Assembly (NCBI RefSeq): GCF_009828585.1
Contig: NZ_WSRZ01000008.1
Span: 62,001-126,000 of the forward strand
Direction: 5' to 3'
DNA: 64,000 bases
From: Shewanella litoralis
Lineage (GTDB): Bacteria > Pseudomonadota > Gammaproteobacteria > Enterobacterales > Shewanellaceae
Shown: positions 36,756 to 45,644 of the stretch, in pieces
How positions within the stretch are numbered: the stretch's first letter is position 1
Layout of the letters: every line of letters starts with the position of its first letter
Notes under the pieces: generated by a model
Databases searched by the model: none
What the model was told of the DNA's origin: nothing
The model's input: only the letters and a program-made list of their open reading frames with translations
Made by a program: the position numbers and the translations under genes

Positions 36756-38466
36756 TTAAAGGCTCCTGTTGAGGTGGAAAACTGAGCGTAACGGTAGTGC
36801 CGCCATGCTGATTACTGCTGAACGACACAACACCATCTAATTTATTGGCCCGTTCATGCATGATACCAATACCAAAATGTTGATCGCGTTCTTGTAAATG
36901 TGAAACACCAATACCGTCATCACATATCGCTATGGTTATCATATTATTTGTTGTTAACTGACAATCTATCATTATATGAGATGGGCTGGCGTGTTTTATT
37001 GCATTTAGTGTTGCTTCACGAATTAATTGTAAAATATGAATATGTTGTTTGGCTTCCAGTAAATGAGCTGACAATTTGTAATTAAGCTTGATGTCAACGT
37101 TACTTTGTTGACGTAATTGGTCAAGCATGACCTCAATTGCCTGGCTTAAATTGGGCTCTTTTATTGTTAATCTAAAGGTGGATAACAACTCACGTAATTG
37201 TACATACGCTGTGCTGACTCCTTCATTGATCTCTATCAACTGTCCTTCGACTTCAGGGCTGCGACAACTTTGATCTAAGCTTTTTCTGAGCAAACTTACC
37301 TGAATTTTTAAAAACGACAGTAATTGACCAATAGAGTCATGTAACTCTCTGGCGATGACGGCACGCTCCTCCATTAATGCCAGTTGCTGGCGTTGCTCTG
37401 TTGCATTATGGATGGTGATTGAACGTGACAGCATCATGGCAAAGTTTTCAAATAACTGACGGTTTAATGGTTGGTTTGATATGACCTCTAAATACCCCAG
37501 TTGAGTGACTTCAATGGTTAATGGAAACTGTACTGAGTTGACGGTATTTGGGGTAGCAGGCCAACCACCTTCAGCATTGATAACGTCTTTGGAGTCATCT
37601 TCATGCTTAATCACTAACCTGAGAAAATCCAGGTTTTCATAGTATTTAAGCTGGTTAATTGCAGATTGTAATGCTTTATAGTCGAGTTTATCTGCATGGA
37701 GCATAACCAGATTATCATAGAGAAAACTCAGTTCGTTATTGGCTCTGGTCAACGCAGTGGTTTTTTCGTTAACTTGACCTTCTAAATCTTCATATAGATC
37801 GGCTAACTCGGCAGCAGTTTTTTGTAGAGCATTACCCAGCGCGGTGAGCTCTATATAATCCGTTTTAGGCATTTTAACTTTAAAGTTACCTTTAGATATT
37901 GTGGCTGCACTGTCCATTAATAACTGCAATGGTTTAACCACTCGTTTACGCGTAAATATTACCGAAATAAATGCAATCACGAGCAAGATGACCAAGCCAA
38001 TAATCTGGCCAATAACCAATAGTTTTAGCTTAAATGCGGCAAACAATTCCATCTTTAATACGAGTGTATCAATGGTATCGACAAAGTCTTTTAATGCCGC
38101 CGAATACAGGCGTGCATTGCCTTCTTCAATGTAGCTTTTCATCACCTGCCATTTGTCGATAACCAACAAATATTGGTCACTCAGTTCTTGCGGGCTGTAC
38201 CAGGCGAGTGTTCTTTTTAATGCATCAGAGTTAAGGGTGTTTTCAAACTCGACAATTTTTTCATCGGTGTTAATGCTGCCGGCATTGGTAAACAGCAATA
38301 AACGGTAACTTTGCATACGCATTGAACCAGAAGCATTAATCCCCTTAGCGTCGCCGAGACTAAACGTTAAGTTAACAATAGAAAACACCGCCAGGCTTGA
38401 TGACAGTATAATCAGTAATAACATTAAGCCTAAAATGGTGGAGGTAAGACTGCCTCGAGTAAACAT
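36748..38466 (-). CDS. narQ: nitrate/nitrite sensor histidine kinase NarQ-like
   Basis: A 572-aa inner-membrane kinase. Membrane helices at about 12-33 and 147-170 flank a periplasmic domain that opens with the nitrate-binding P-box (INASGSMRMQSYRLLLF, about 43-59). A HAMP domain follows (to about 225), then a central region and a HisKA_3 domain with phospho-acceptor His376 (ARELHDSIGQLLSFLKIQ). The ATPase domain has CDDGIGV. One NarQ-NarP pair, without NarX-NarL, is the arrangement known from Shewanella. Confidence 0.94.
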   Translation of the reverse strand: MFTRGSLTSTILGLMLLLIILSSSLAVFSIVNLTFSLGDAKGINASGSMRMQSYRLLLFTNAGSINTDEKIVEFENTLNSDALKRTLAWYSPQELSDQYLLVIDKWQVMKSYIEEGNARLYSAALKDFVDTIDTLVLKMELFAAFKLKLLVIGQIIGLVILLVIAFISVIFTRKRVVKPLQLLMDSAATISKGNFKVKMPKTDYIELTALGNALQKTAAELADLYEDLEGQVNEKTTALTRANNELSFLYDNLVMLHADKLDYKALQSAINQLKYYENLDFLRLVIKHEDDSKDVINAEGGWPATPNTVNSVQFPLTIEVTQLGYLEVISNQPLNRQLFENFAMMLSRSITIHNATEQRQQLALMEERAVIARELHDSIGQLLSFLKIQVSLLRKSLDQSCRSPEVEGQLIEINEGVSTAYVQLRELLSTFRLTIKEPNLSQAIEVMLDQLRQQSNVDIKLNYKLSAHLLEAKQHIHILQLIREATLNAIKHASPSHIMIDCQLTTNNMITIAICDDGIGVSHLQERDQHFGIGIMHERANKLDGVVSFSSNQHGGTTVTLSFPPQQEPLNG

Positions 38467-38612
38467 AAAACCCTACTTTGCATGTCGAAAAATGAAATCT
38501 GGATCAGACAAAAGTATGGTTTTACCCCCTGTCTAATAGTGTGTTCTACATTAGGTGTATCTGCATTACATTAACGAGTTTACAGAACTGTGAGATACAT
38601 CCTGTTTACATG

Positions 38613-38655
38613 TTGATCTGGCGCAAACTTTCTTCGCTATACCCCATTGGAGGTA
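38613..38655 (+). promoter_or_regulatory. nrfA control region: NarP site and possible FNR/CRP half sites
   Basis: TACCCCA-TT-GGAGGTA at 38640-38655 fits the NarL/NarP 7-2-7 inverted heptamer (TACYYMT-N2-AKRRGTA) with one mismatch per half. It is about 90 bp before nrfA. Just upstream, TTGAT-N4-CGCAA at 38613-38626 is a half-good FNR-type site, and TGTGA at 38589 could be half a CRP site. The NarP site is the better supported of these. Confidence 0.6.
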
Positions 38656-38744
38656 TGTCTAAATTCGAGCTTAGTAGCTACTTTTGATTGTGGAGATGTC
38701 GTGATTATTAACATAAATATAATGTAACACGGAGATAAAGGGTG

Positions 38745-40142
38745 ATGAAGATGAACGCAAAATCAATTGCACTCAGTGCGGTTATTGCGGCCAGTTTTAT
38801 GGCAGCAGGCGCAATGGCGAGTGACAAAACCGAGCCTCGTAATGAGGTTTATAAAGATAAATTTTCAAATCAATACAATAGCTGGCATTCAACTGAAGAA
38901 AGCAAAGAAGTGGTTGATATGTTAGAGCAAGTGCCTAGCCTAGTTGTATTATGGGCAGGTTATGGCTTTGCAAAAGATTATAATGCACCTCGTGGCCATA
39001 TGTACGCTGTGACGGATGTGACTAACACATTACGTACTGGCGCACCGAAAAATGCGGAAGATGGCCCAATGCCAATGGCCTGTTGGAGCTGTAAAAGCCC
39101 TGATGTACCTCGCGTGATTGAAGAGCAAGGTGAAGACGGTTACTTTAGCGGTAAATGGGCTAAAGGCGGCCCAGAAATTGTGAATGCACTTGGCTGTGGC
39201 GATTGTCATGAAAAAGGCTCACCAAAATTACGTATGTCACGTCCGTTTGCAGAGCGCGCAATGACAACATTGAATACGCCATTTGATAAAGCTTCTCGTA
39301 AAGACAAGCAGTCAATGGTGTGTGCCCAGTGTCACGTAGAGTACTACTTTGAGAAAACAGCAGAACGTCCAGGTTTTGTTAAATTCCCTTGGGATATGGG
39401 CACCACTGTTGAACAAATGGAAGTGTACTATGACAGCATGGAGTTCTCTGATTGGACTCATGCCGTGTCTAAAACGCCAATGTTAAAAGCGCAACACCCA
39501 GGATATGAAACTTGGCAGTTAGGTGTTCACGGTCAAAATAATGTCAGTTGTGTTGATTGTCATATGCCTAAAGTGACTAACGACAAAGGCCGTAAATATA
39601 CCGACCATAAAGTGGGTAACCCGTTCGATCGCTTTGAAGAAACCTGTGCAACGTGTCATAGCCAAAGTAAAGAGTTTTTGGTTGACTTAACGCATAAGCG
39701 TAAAGCGAAAGTACAAGAGTTAAAAGAACGTGCTGAAGCGCAATTAGTGAAAGCTCACTTTGAAGCGAAAGCTGCTTGGGATGCCGGTGCAACTGAAGCT
39801 GAAATGAAGCCAATCTTAATGGATATTCGTCATTCACAATGGCGTTGGGATTATGCGACTGCATCACATGGCGCATCAGCTCACGCTCCAGATGAAGCAT
39901 TACGCATCATTGGTACTGCGGTAGATAAAGCTGCTGATGCCCGTGTTAAATTGGCTCAGCTATTGGGTGCTAAAGGTGTTAAACAGCCTATTGCTTATCC
40001 AGATACTTCTACTAAAGCCAAAGCGCAGGCTGCATTAGGCATGGACATGAAAACCATGAATGCTGAAAAAGCTGAATTCAAGAAAACACTTGTGCCTAAG
40101 TGGAAAGAAGAAGCTAAAAAACGCGAAGCGACTTATAAGTAA
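38745..40142 (+). CDS. nrfA: ammonia-forming cytochrome c nitrite reductase
   Basis: NrfA is the periplasmic pentaheme enzyme that reduces nitrite to ammonium with six electrons. A signal peptide ends near AMA-SDK. The active-site haem has the unusual lysine ligand motif CWSCK (113-117). Four normal CxxCH motifs follow: CGDCH (151), CAQCH (193), CVDCH (269), CATCH (301). The 465-aa length is normal. I chose the ATG at 38745, after GGAG and AAAGGG; a GTG one codon earlier is in frame. No nrfBCD genes follow, so electrons probably come from CymA, as known in Shewanella. Confidence 0.97.
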   Translation: MKMNAKSIALSAVIAASFMAAGAMASDKTEPRNEVYKDKFSNQYNSWHSTEESKEVVDMLEQVPSLVVLWAGYGFAKDYNAPRGHMYAVTDVTNTLRTGAPKNAEDGPMPMACWSCKSPDVPRVIEEQGEDGYFSGKWAKGGPEIVNALGCGDCHEKGSPKLRMSRPFAERAMTTLNTPFDKASRKDKQSMVCAQCHVEYYFEKTAERPGFVKFPWDMGTTVEQMEVYYDSMEFSDWTHAVSKTPMLKAQHPGYETWQLGVHGQNNVSCVDCHMPKVTNDKGRKYTDHKVGNPFDRFEETCATCHSQSKEFLVDLTHKRKAKVQELKERAEAQLVKAHFEAKAAWDAGATEAEMKPILMDIRHSQWRWDYATASHGASAHAPDEALRIIGTAVDKAADARVKLAQLLGAKGVKQPIAYPDTSTKAKAQAALGMDMKTMNAEKAEFKKTLVPKWKEEAKKREATYK

Positions 40143-40196
40143 CCTGTAATGACAACGACATCGCGGCTAATACCGTTATGTCGTGAATGAACAGAC

Positions 40197-40226
40197 AAAA
40201 CCGCTCTTTTTAGGGCGGTTTTTTAT
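40197..40226 (+). terminator. terminator of nrfA
   Basis: AAAACCGC and GCGGTTTT pair around CTCTTTTTAGG-type loop sequence and are followed by a T run. Confidence 0.88.
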
Positions 40227-40449
40227 TGCTGCGATTTGAAATGCCCCATCTCTGTAATTATTTATATCCCCCCACGACTCATTTCTCCTACCACTCATTT
40301 TTACAATCTCTCACTTTAGTGGCATGCCTTACGAGTGTGGTCATTGTAAACCACTCTCAACCCCCTAACTCACGGTATCTCTGCCATGTCACATGTAAAT
40401 TTATCGATAATGTCGTTGCACCAAAATAAAGCGGTATTGTTTTTTCTAT

Positions 40450-40464
40450 GCACACCATTGGTGC
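40450..40464 (+). promoter_or_regulatory. predicted NtrC binding site
   Basis: GCAC-N7-GTGC is the core of the NtrC enhancer consensus with correct spacing. It lies 65 bp upstream of the predicted -24 element, as expected of a sigma-54 activator site. Confidence 0.6.
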
Positions 40465-40528
40465 TTTTATGTGCATAGGTAATCAATGATTTTGATAAAA
40501 ACCGTTTTAAAACAATTACTTAGAAAAG

Positions 40529-40544
40529 TGGCCTGATGATTGAA
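40529..40544 (+). promoter_or_regulatory. predicted sigma-54 promoter of glnK-amtB
   Basis: TGGCCTGATGATTGAA resembles the -24/-12 consensus TGGCACG-N4-TTGCA with the right GG to TTG spacing; the -12 GC is changed to GA. Together with the NtrC site it predicts induction under nitrogen limitation. Confidence 0.55.
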
Positions 40545-40600
40545 TTACTCAATACAACAAATCAATAACAACTACATTTTTCACACTTTTGGAGGTCGAG

Positions 40601-40939
40601 ATGAAACTCGTCAGCGCTATCATCAAGCCATTTAAATTGGATGATGTCCGTGAAGCCATTGCAGGCATGGGCATTGAAGGTATGACTGTTACTGAAGTTA
40701 AAGGCTTTGGTCGTCAAAAAGGGCACACGGAGCTTTATCGTGGTGCAGAGTATCAAGTGGATTTTTTACCCAAAGTAAAACTAGAAATTGCCACTAAAGC
40801 TGAAAATTTAGAGATGTTAATTGAAGCAATCACTACCGCGGCACATACCGGTAAAATTGGTGATGGCAAAATTTTTGTGACTGAATTAGAACAAGCGATC
40901 CGTATCCGTACGGGTGAACTTGATAACGAAGCATTATAG
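40601..40939 (+). CDS. glnK: nitrogen regulatory protein P-II, GlnK
   Basis: A 112-aa P-II trimer subunit that senses 2-oxoglutarate and ATP/ADP and blocks the AmtB channel when ammonium rises. The T-loop tyrosine for uridylylation is Tyr51 in RGAEYQVDF; the C-loop has TGKIGDGKIFV. The ATG at 40601 is preceded by TTTGGAGGTCGAG. It is called GlnK rather than GlnB because it is 9 bp upstream of amtB and behind an apparent NtrC-dependent promoter. Confidence 0.95.
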   Translation: MKLVSAIIKPFKLDDVREAIAGMGIEGMTVTEVKGFGRQKGHTELYRGAEYQVDFLPKVKLEIATKAENLEMLIEAITTAAHTGKIGDGKIFVTELEQAIRIRTGELDNEAL

Positions 40940-40948
40940 GGGGCGATT

Positions 40949-42199
40949 ATGGAAGAATTAACAAAATTAGGGCTCACAGTCACAGAGTTACGTTTCGCAT
41001 TAGATACCTTCTACTTTTTAATTTCGGGTGCGTTAGTCATGTGGATGGCGGCAGGTTTTGCCATGTTAGAAGCTGGCCTTGTCCGCTCTAAAAACACCAC
41101 AGAAATTTTAACTAAAAACGTGTGTTTATATTCTATTGCCTGCGCAATGTTCTTACTTGTTGGTTATAACATTATGTACGTCGACAATACTGAGGGTGGT
41201 ATTTTGCCATCGTTTGGTTCGTTGATTGGCTCACAAGCAAGCGATGCAGATCATGCTTTAGAGTCTGACTTCTTCTTCCAGGTTGTGTTTGTTGCAACAG
41301 CGATGTCTATCGTATCTGGTGCAGTAGCAGAACGTATGAAACTGTGGGCATTCTTAGCTTTCTCTGTGGTAATGACCGCGGTTATTTACCCTGTTGAAGG
41401 TTACTGGACATGGGGCGGCGGATTTTTATCAGAAGCCGGTTTCTTTGACTTTGCTGGTAGCGGTATTGTGCACATGGCTGGTGCAGCGGCTGCGATTTCG
41501 GGAGTATTACTACTCGGTGCGCGTAAAGGTAAGTATGGTGCCAACGGTCAAGTTAATCCGATCCCAGGTTCAAATTTACCGATGGCTACGCTAGGGATGT
41601 TCATCTTATGGATGGGGTGGTTTGGCTTTAACGGTGGTTCACAGTTATTAGTGTCTGACGCTGAAAATGCAACAGCAGTGGCTAAAATCTTTGTAAACAC
41701 AAACTCTGCAGCGGCCTTTGGTGCTATTTCTGCTCTGTTGGTTTGTAAGGTTATTTGGGGTAAAGCTGACTTAACCATGATTTTAAACGGTGCATTAGCA
41801 GGTTTAGTTGCTATTACAGCAGACCCATTATCACCATCATTCTTAATGGCAGCTGTGATTGGTTTAGTCGCCGGTGCTGTGGTTATCTTCTCTATTATTG
41901 CATTAGACCGTGTTAAAATTGATGATCCAGTCGGTGCGATTTCTGTCCACGGCGTAGCTGGTTTCTTAGGCTTAATGTTAGTGCCTTTATCAAATGCCGA
42001 CGCAAGCTTTGGTAGCCAGTTATATGGTGCAGCAGTTATCTTTATTTGGGTATTTACTGCATCGCTACTCGTATGGTTTGTGTTGAAAATGACCATGGGT
42101 ATCCGTGTAACAGAGGAAGAAGAATACAACGGCATGGACGTGTCTGACTGTGGTGTTGATGCATACCCTGAGTTTGTGAGTGTTAAATCAGCAAGCTAA
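40949..42199 (+). CDS. amtB: ammonium transporter AmtB
   Basis: A 416-aa inner-membrane ammonium channel with about eleven helices. Family landmarks include the MWMAAGFAMLEAGLVRSKN start and GSGIVHMAGAAAAISG with a pore His. DPVGAISVHGVAGFLGLMLVPL carries the second pore-side His. In GGSQLLVSD and nearby segments the fold is conserved. GlnK, encoded just upstream, is its regulator. Unlike many AmtB proteins it has no clear cleavable signal. Confidence 0.96.
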   Translation: MEELTKLGLTVTELRFALDTFYFLISGALVMWMAAGFAMLEAGLVRSKNTTEILTKNVCLYSIACAMFLLVGYNIMYVDNTEGGILPSFGSLIGSQASDADHALESDFFFQVVFVATAMSIVSGAVAERMKLWAFLAFSVVMTAVIYPVEGYWTWGGGFLSEAGFFDFAGSGIVHMAGAAAAISGVLLLGARKGKYGANGQVNPIPGSNLPMATLGMFILWMGWFGFNGGSQLLVSDAENATAVAKIFVNTNSAAAFGAISALLVCKVIWGKADLTMILNGALAGLVAITADPLSPSFLMAAVIGLVAGAVVIFSIIALDRVKIDDPVGAISVHGVAGFLGLMLVPLSNADASFGSQLYGAAVIFIWVFTASLLVWFVLKMTMGIRVTEEEEYNGMDVSDCGVDAYPEFVSVKSAS

Positions 42200-42220
42200 T
42201 TTTATTCGTCAATCACGTAT

Positions 42221-42251
42221 AAAAAACAGAACCTTCGGGTTCTGTTTTTTT
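42221..42251 (+). terminator. terminator of glnK-amtB
   Basis: AAAAAACAGAACC, tetraloop TTCG, perfect complement and a long T run. Confidence 0.95.
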
Positions 42252-42287
42252 ATATTTGTAGTAAGTTGGTGACATACGATGTAAATA

Positions 42288-42552
42288 ATACCATTGCGCA
42301 TTAATAAGTGACCACTCAGAATGCGTCCAGCGGTTTTTGATTAAGGCGTCGCTATGCAGTCATGGTTGTTCCCTTTCAAATAGCGAGAACGTAAAGCAAA
42401 AGCCGCTGGGGCATTCCTTTGTGGTGAGTTTTAAAAGGGCTTACACTGCGTTGCATGACTTCGAAAGAGAATAACTATTCATTCAGTCATTCGCCTTGTT
42501 TAAGCCCTTTTAAATTCTCGCTGAGAGATCATTTACTAACGCGCAATGGTAT
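42288..42552. repeat. 265-bp inverted-repeat element, copy A
   Basis: The ends are inverted repeats of about 27 bp (ATACCATTGCGC at 42288 and its complement ending at 42552; inside this, five mismatches). Two hairpins lie between. The first is ATGCGTCCAGCGG paired with CCGCTGGGGCAT. The second is TTTTAAAAGGGCTTA paired with TAAGCCCTTTTAAA. Their loops carry GAAAGGGAACAACCAT (on the minus strand) and GAAAGAGAATAACTAT (plus). It contains no gene. Its right end is 10 bp from the start of the next gene. Confidence 0.85.
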
Positions 42553-42562
42553 AAAGAGGCAT

Positions 42563-42904
42563 ATGGCAATGGTGAATCAATTTAAGTTGGCTTGCGTACT
42601 ATCGATGCTGATGTTGAGTTTGGCTGTGAATGCCGGCACTGTTGTGGTGCGCAAGTCATCTGAACCTTTTAATGCTTTTGCGGTGCGTGATGAGGTGTTA
42701 TTGCAACATGAATGGCAAGAGTTAATTAAACAACAACAGCAGCTAAATATTTTGCAATCACTGCCTTTAAACTGCATTTCTGTTGCGGTGACTTATCTTT
42801 ATTTTCAATGTGGCCAACAACATTACCGACCGTATCAATATCAAAACCAGCAATTATTCATTGAAATTGACCCTTATCAACGCAATCCATCGTTGCCCAA
42901 ATAG
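42563..42904 (+). CDS. small exported protein of unknown function
   Basis: About 113 aa with a signal peptide (FKLACVLSMLMLSLAVNAG) and a mature part of about 90 residues with two cysteines (LNCISVAV and YFQCGQQHY), possibly a disulfide. I do not recognise the family. The open frame extends upstream to 42455, but that part is repeat element A; the likely start is 42563 or 42569, after AAAGAGG. Any transcript that starts upstream would carry the element as its leader. Confidence 0.7.
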   Translation: MAMVNQFKLACVLSMLMLSLAVNAGTVVVRKSSEPFNAFAVRDEVLLQHEWQELIKQQQQLNILQSLPLNCISVAVTYLYFQCGQQHYRPYQYQNQQLFIEIDPYQRNPSLPK

Positions 42905-42908
42905 ACAT

Positions 42909-42929
42909 CATAGCCCGTAATGGGCTATG
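42909..42929. repeat. small hairpin after the exported protein gene
   Basis: CATAGCCC and GGGCTATG pair around a 5-nt loop 5 bp after the stop codon. There is no T run; it may be a weak or Rho-assisted terminator. Confidence 0.55.
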
Positions 42930-43009
42930 AAATACGTGTTGATTAGTGGCTGAAAGTCGGGCCATTGACTACGCTTTTAGATAGCTTATTACTATCTGAG
43001 GGCTGAATT

Positions 43010-44278
43010 ATGTTCGCTTATCACTCAAGCAGGAGCGCAAATAGGGCGTTGAGCCCAATCGAAAATGGATTTTTAGCTTGTGTAAAAAAGTTGTGTTTAC
43101 GCCCTCTACATTTATATAAAATCAGTGTCAGGGTATTTATCTTAATTGTCATGATATGTAGCGTAACCGCTTGTCAGTCTCCCTCGCCTGCAGTAAAACA
43201 ACTTGATGTGCAGACTCTATTTAAAGATGAATTATTTACGCCAGTCAGTACCATTCACGTTGATGATATTTATCGTTTGCCTGACGCCTTCGTTGCTAAA
43301 TTTAGACGCCAATATCAATCTGAAAACTCACTTCGTAATCAAAACAAATTAGCCAATGAATGGTTAGCGCAATACATTGGTGCACAGGCGGGTGGGTTTG
43401 AATATCGCGATCATTACACTCGCTCTGCCAGTGAAACCGTATTAAATCGACAAGGCAATTGCATGTCTTTGGTTGTGTTGTCTGCTGCGCTAGCTGACGT
43501 GTTGAACGTTCCGGTTGAGTTTAACGATATTGATGTGGAACCTATTTGGGACCGTCGCGGTGGTTTTTTCCTGGTAAATGGACATGTGAATTTGACTCTG
43601 ATGCCACCAGAAGATAATCATACCGTGCTGTTTAGAGGTGCAGAAGTATTGGTTGATTTTTTGCCTGAGCGTTCGGTTCGAGCATACAAGAAAAAGCAGG
43701 TCAATAAACGCCAACTGAGCGCAATGTATTATAACAATATTGCTGCCGAAGCTTTAGTTAATAATGATTATGACAGGGCTTATGCTCTGGTTAAAAAAGC
43801 CATTGTGTTACATCCTCGTTATGTCGCTGCCATTAACACACTTGCTGTGATCTATCGTCATAAAGGTGACAACGTGAGCGCGGAAAAAGTGTATCGTGCG
43901 GCGTTGCATGTTGACCCACAAGATTTGTCGACTTTGTATAACTTGGCCTTAATCTTGGGTGAGCAAAATCGTTTAACTGAATGGGCGCAAGTACATAAAG
44001 TACTTGAGCTTGCTCGAATTAATAATCCTTTTTATTATTTTGATATGGCTCAGCAAGCTTATTTTGATAAGCAATATCAAGATGCATTAGTGTGGTACAA
44101 ACGTGCCGTTGAGAGGGCAGATTATCGCCATGAGTTTTATTTTGGCTTATCGCGAGCATATTGGGCTACGGGTGAGGAGCGATTGGCAGAGAAAAACATG
44201 AAACGGGCTTTAGCATTGAGTGATGACAGTAACAAACAACGTTACCAAAGTAAGTTACAGGCAATGAGTCGACATTAA
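43010..44278 (+). CDS. transglutaminase-like / TPR lipoprotein
   Basis: The 422-aa protein has a long N-terminal extension and then a hydrophobic stretch ending in SVTAC, a lipobox near residue 55. Residues about 120-215 form a papain-like transglutaminase-core fold: Cys in NRQGNCMSLVVLSAAL, His in VNGHVNLTL. The C-terminal half holds four or so TPR units (AAINTLAVIYRHKGDNVSAEKVYRAAL and following). It may be a periplasmic peptide-bond or structural protein; the substrate is unknown. The start is uncertain because of the long extension before the signal; AGGG precedes the ATG used. Confidence 0.78.
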   Translation: MFAYHSSRSANRALSPIENGFLACVKKLCLRPLHLYKISVRVFILIVMICSVTACQSPSPAVKQLDVQTLFKDELFTPVSTIHVDDIYRLPDAFVAKFRRQYQSENSLRNQNKLANEWLAQYIGAQAGGFEYRDHYTRSASETVLNRQGNCMSLVVLSAALADVLNVPVEFNDIDVEPIWDRRGGFFLVNGHVNLTLMPPEDNHTVLFRGAEVLVDFLPERSVRAYKKKQVNKRQLSAMYYNNIAAEALVNNDYDRAYALVKKAIVLHPRYVAAINTLAVIYRHKGDNVSAEKVYRAALHVDPQDLSTLYNLALILGEQNRLTEWAQVHKVLELARINNPFYYFDMAQQAYFDKQYQDALVWYKRAVERADYRHEFYFGLSRAYWATGEERLAEKNMKRALALSDDSNKQRYQSKLQAMSRH

Positions 44279-44296
44279 GGTAAGCGACTTTGCGTA

Positions 44297-45160
44297 TTAT
44301 CGCGTGAGCTGGTTATAATGTTGTGCCGGTTGGTAGCTATTTTGCTCTGCTAAATCGAGTATTTCTTGGTAACGATAAGACTGTTTTAATGCAGAGATTG
44401 CACGGTCAACAATGGCGGCAGTGTGTTCGTCGTGGCATGCAATTTTGCGTTCAGCTGGAGCAAATAATGCCAGCTCTGTCACCGCGAGATTAGTATCGAG
44501 TTTGTCACGAAGAAGGTGGCGATAATATTCAAAAATACGGCGTTCAAGCACAATTGATTGTGTATGGCCATTAAACAGCATGACTACCTGACTTTTTTGA
44601 TTTGATATTTCGCTGTAATTTGAGCTTGTTGTTGCTATCGCTTTAAATTCGTCTCCGAGATATTGTTTCGCATTTTGAAATCCCAACATAGAGATGGACT
44701 CAAGATCTTGTATGTTATGAACCTGCAGATTATTTTTAGTTAAATAAAACACACTATTTTGATACTCAATTAAGCTTTGGGTATAAAACAGCCCCTCAAC
44801 ATTATCTGGTGTGTTAACCATGCAATCGATTATTTTTGTGTTAACCAGGCGTTGTGCGCGTAGATTAGGCGCATGAACCAGCTCTTTTATTTCTATATGA
44901 TTAAGGCCGAGTGCGGCAACCAGCAAGTCGTATTGTACCCCTTGAGCTTTATCGGCAAAAAAGTATGGCGCGATACTGTTGCTGGTTGAAAAGCTAATTT
45001 GCTTTATATTTGGTAAAGATACTTGCTGATAGTATTCAGCATGTTGGTTAACTAATGGGTGCTCTGTATCTGCCGCAACCACAACAGCTTCGGTTGCTGA
45101 AATGGCATGGCCGACGAATAAGTTAAACGTAAAAAGCAAAAAAAACATGCCAAATTTCAA
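44297..45160 (-). CDS. periplasmic family-3 solute-binding-like protein
   Basis: A 287-aa exported protein of the amino-acid-binding (SBP_bac_3) type. The signal ends at AISA, then a lobe with IAPYFFADKAQGVQYDLLVAAL. Lone proteins of this type, with no ABC partners nearby, often act as sensors or accessory proteins in Shewanella. It starts with TTG: AAAGGAGG stands 7 bp before TTG at 45160, while the first ATG, four codons in, would be too far. The ligand is unknown. Confidence 0.8.
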   Translation of the reverse strand: MKFGMFFLLFTFNLFVGHAISATEAVVVAADTEHPLVNQHAEYYQQVSLPNIKQISFSTSNSIAPYFFADKAQGVQYDLLVAALGLNHIEIKELVHAPNLRAQRLVNTKIIDCMVNTPDNVEGLFYTQSLIEYQNSVFYLTKNNLQVHNIQDLESISMLGFQNAKQYLGDEFKAIATTSSNYSEISNQKSQVVMLFNGHTQSIVLERRIFEYYRHLLRDKLDTNLAVTELALFAPAERKIACHDEHTAAIVDRAISALKQSYRYQEILDLAEQNSYQPAQHYNQLTR

Positions 45161-45644
45161 ACGTTAACCTCCTTTAACTGTCTAGTTGTATTGAGTGCTA
45201 AGATCCTAACTACCTTGTTTAATTTACGTTAATCATTAACAAAAATCATTTTAATGAGTGTTTAATAAATTACCTGAATTTAAGTTATCACATTACACGC
45301 TGGCAACTGTTCTGATCACAATGGGAACTCTTGCAATAACCACAATAAAATATTTTTTATCGGAGTCGTTAAGATTGCTAAAACCCGCTGTAATTCCAAT
45401 ACCATTGGGCGACTTAATGTTATCGCTCAACGTATCATCTAATGATAGCTGCAATACCTCTAACTATCGGCATTAATGAATAATACTTGATTGATTTGTC
45501 TATAAATACTGGTTAAATTGAAGATTCATGTTCATTTTCCTGATGTACTTTATTCATTTTTATATCAATTTTATGAATTAAATTTTCTGTTTTTCAATCT
45601 ATTGAATCAGAGTTCCTGTAGGTTTTGCCGGAGTTGTAACCACT
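45161..45644. other. intergenic region before the DAHP synthase gene
   Basis: The first 350 bp are AT-rich and show no gene I can support; a 72-aa frame at 45258-45476 begins with GTG without a ribosome-binding site. The last part contains the Phe/Tyr-rich ORF described next. Confidence 0.45.
45528..45581 (+). CDS. possible Phe/Tyr-rich leader peptide of the DAHP synthase gene
   Basis: ATG at 45528 opens a 17-codon frame reading MFIFLMYFIHFYINFMN and ending in TAA. Five Phe and two Tyr in 17 residues, 63 bp before an aromatic-pathway gene, is what a ribosome-sensing leader would look like. Against it: the region is AT-rich, which favours such codons by chance, the ribosome-binding site (TTGAAGA) is weak, and no convincing terminator hairpin with a T run follows. 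Confidence 0.35.
   Translation: MFIFLMYFIHFYINFMN

Larger units (their letters stand above)
40143..40600. other. nrfA-glnK intergenic region
   Basis: It holds the nrfA terminator at its start and the NtrC/sigma-54 elements of glnK at its end, described separately. Between about 40230 and 40440 there is C/T-rich sequence in which I see no gene; a 67-aa open frame there has no ribosome-binding site or recognisable sequence. Confidence 0.5.

Noticed and set aside
42455-42562. N-terminal extension of the 113-aa exported protein
   Set aside because: The frame stays open here only because it runs through repeat element A; the signal peptide and ribosome-binding site place the start at 42563 or 42569.
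45258-45476. 72-aa open frame starting with GTG
   Set aside because: No ribosome-binding site, no family, and the sequence after the hydrophobic part looks random.
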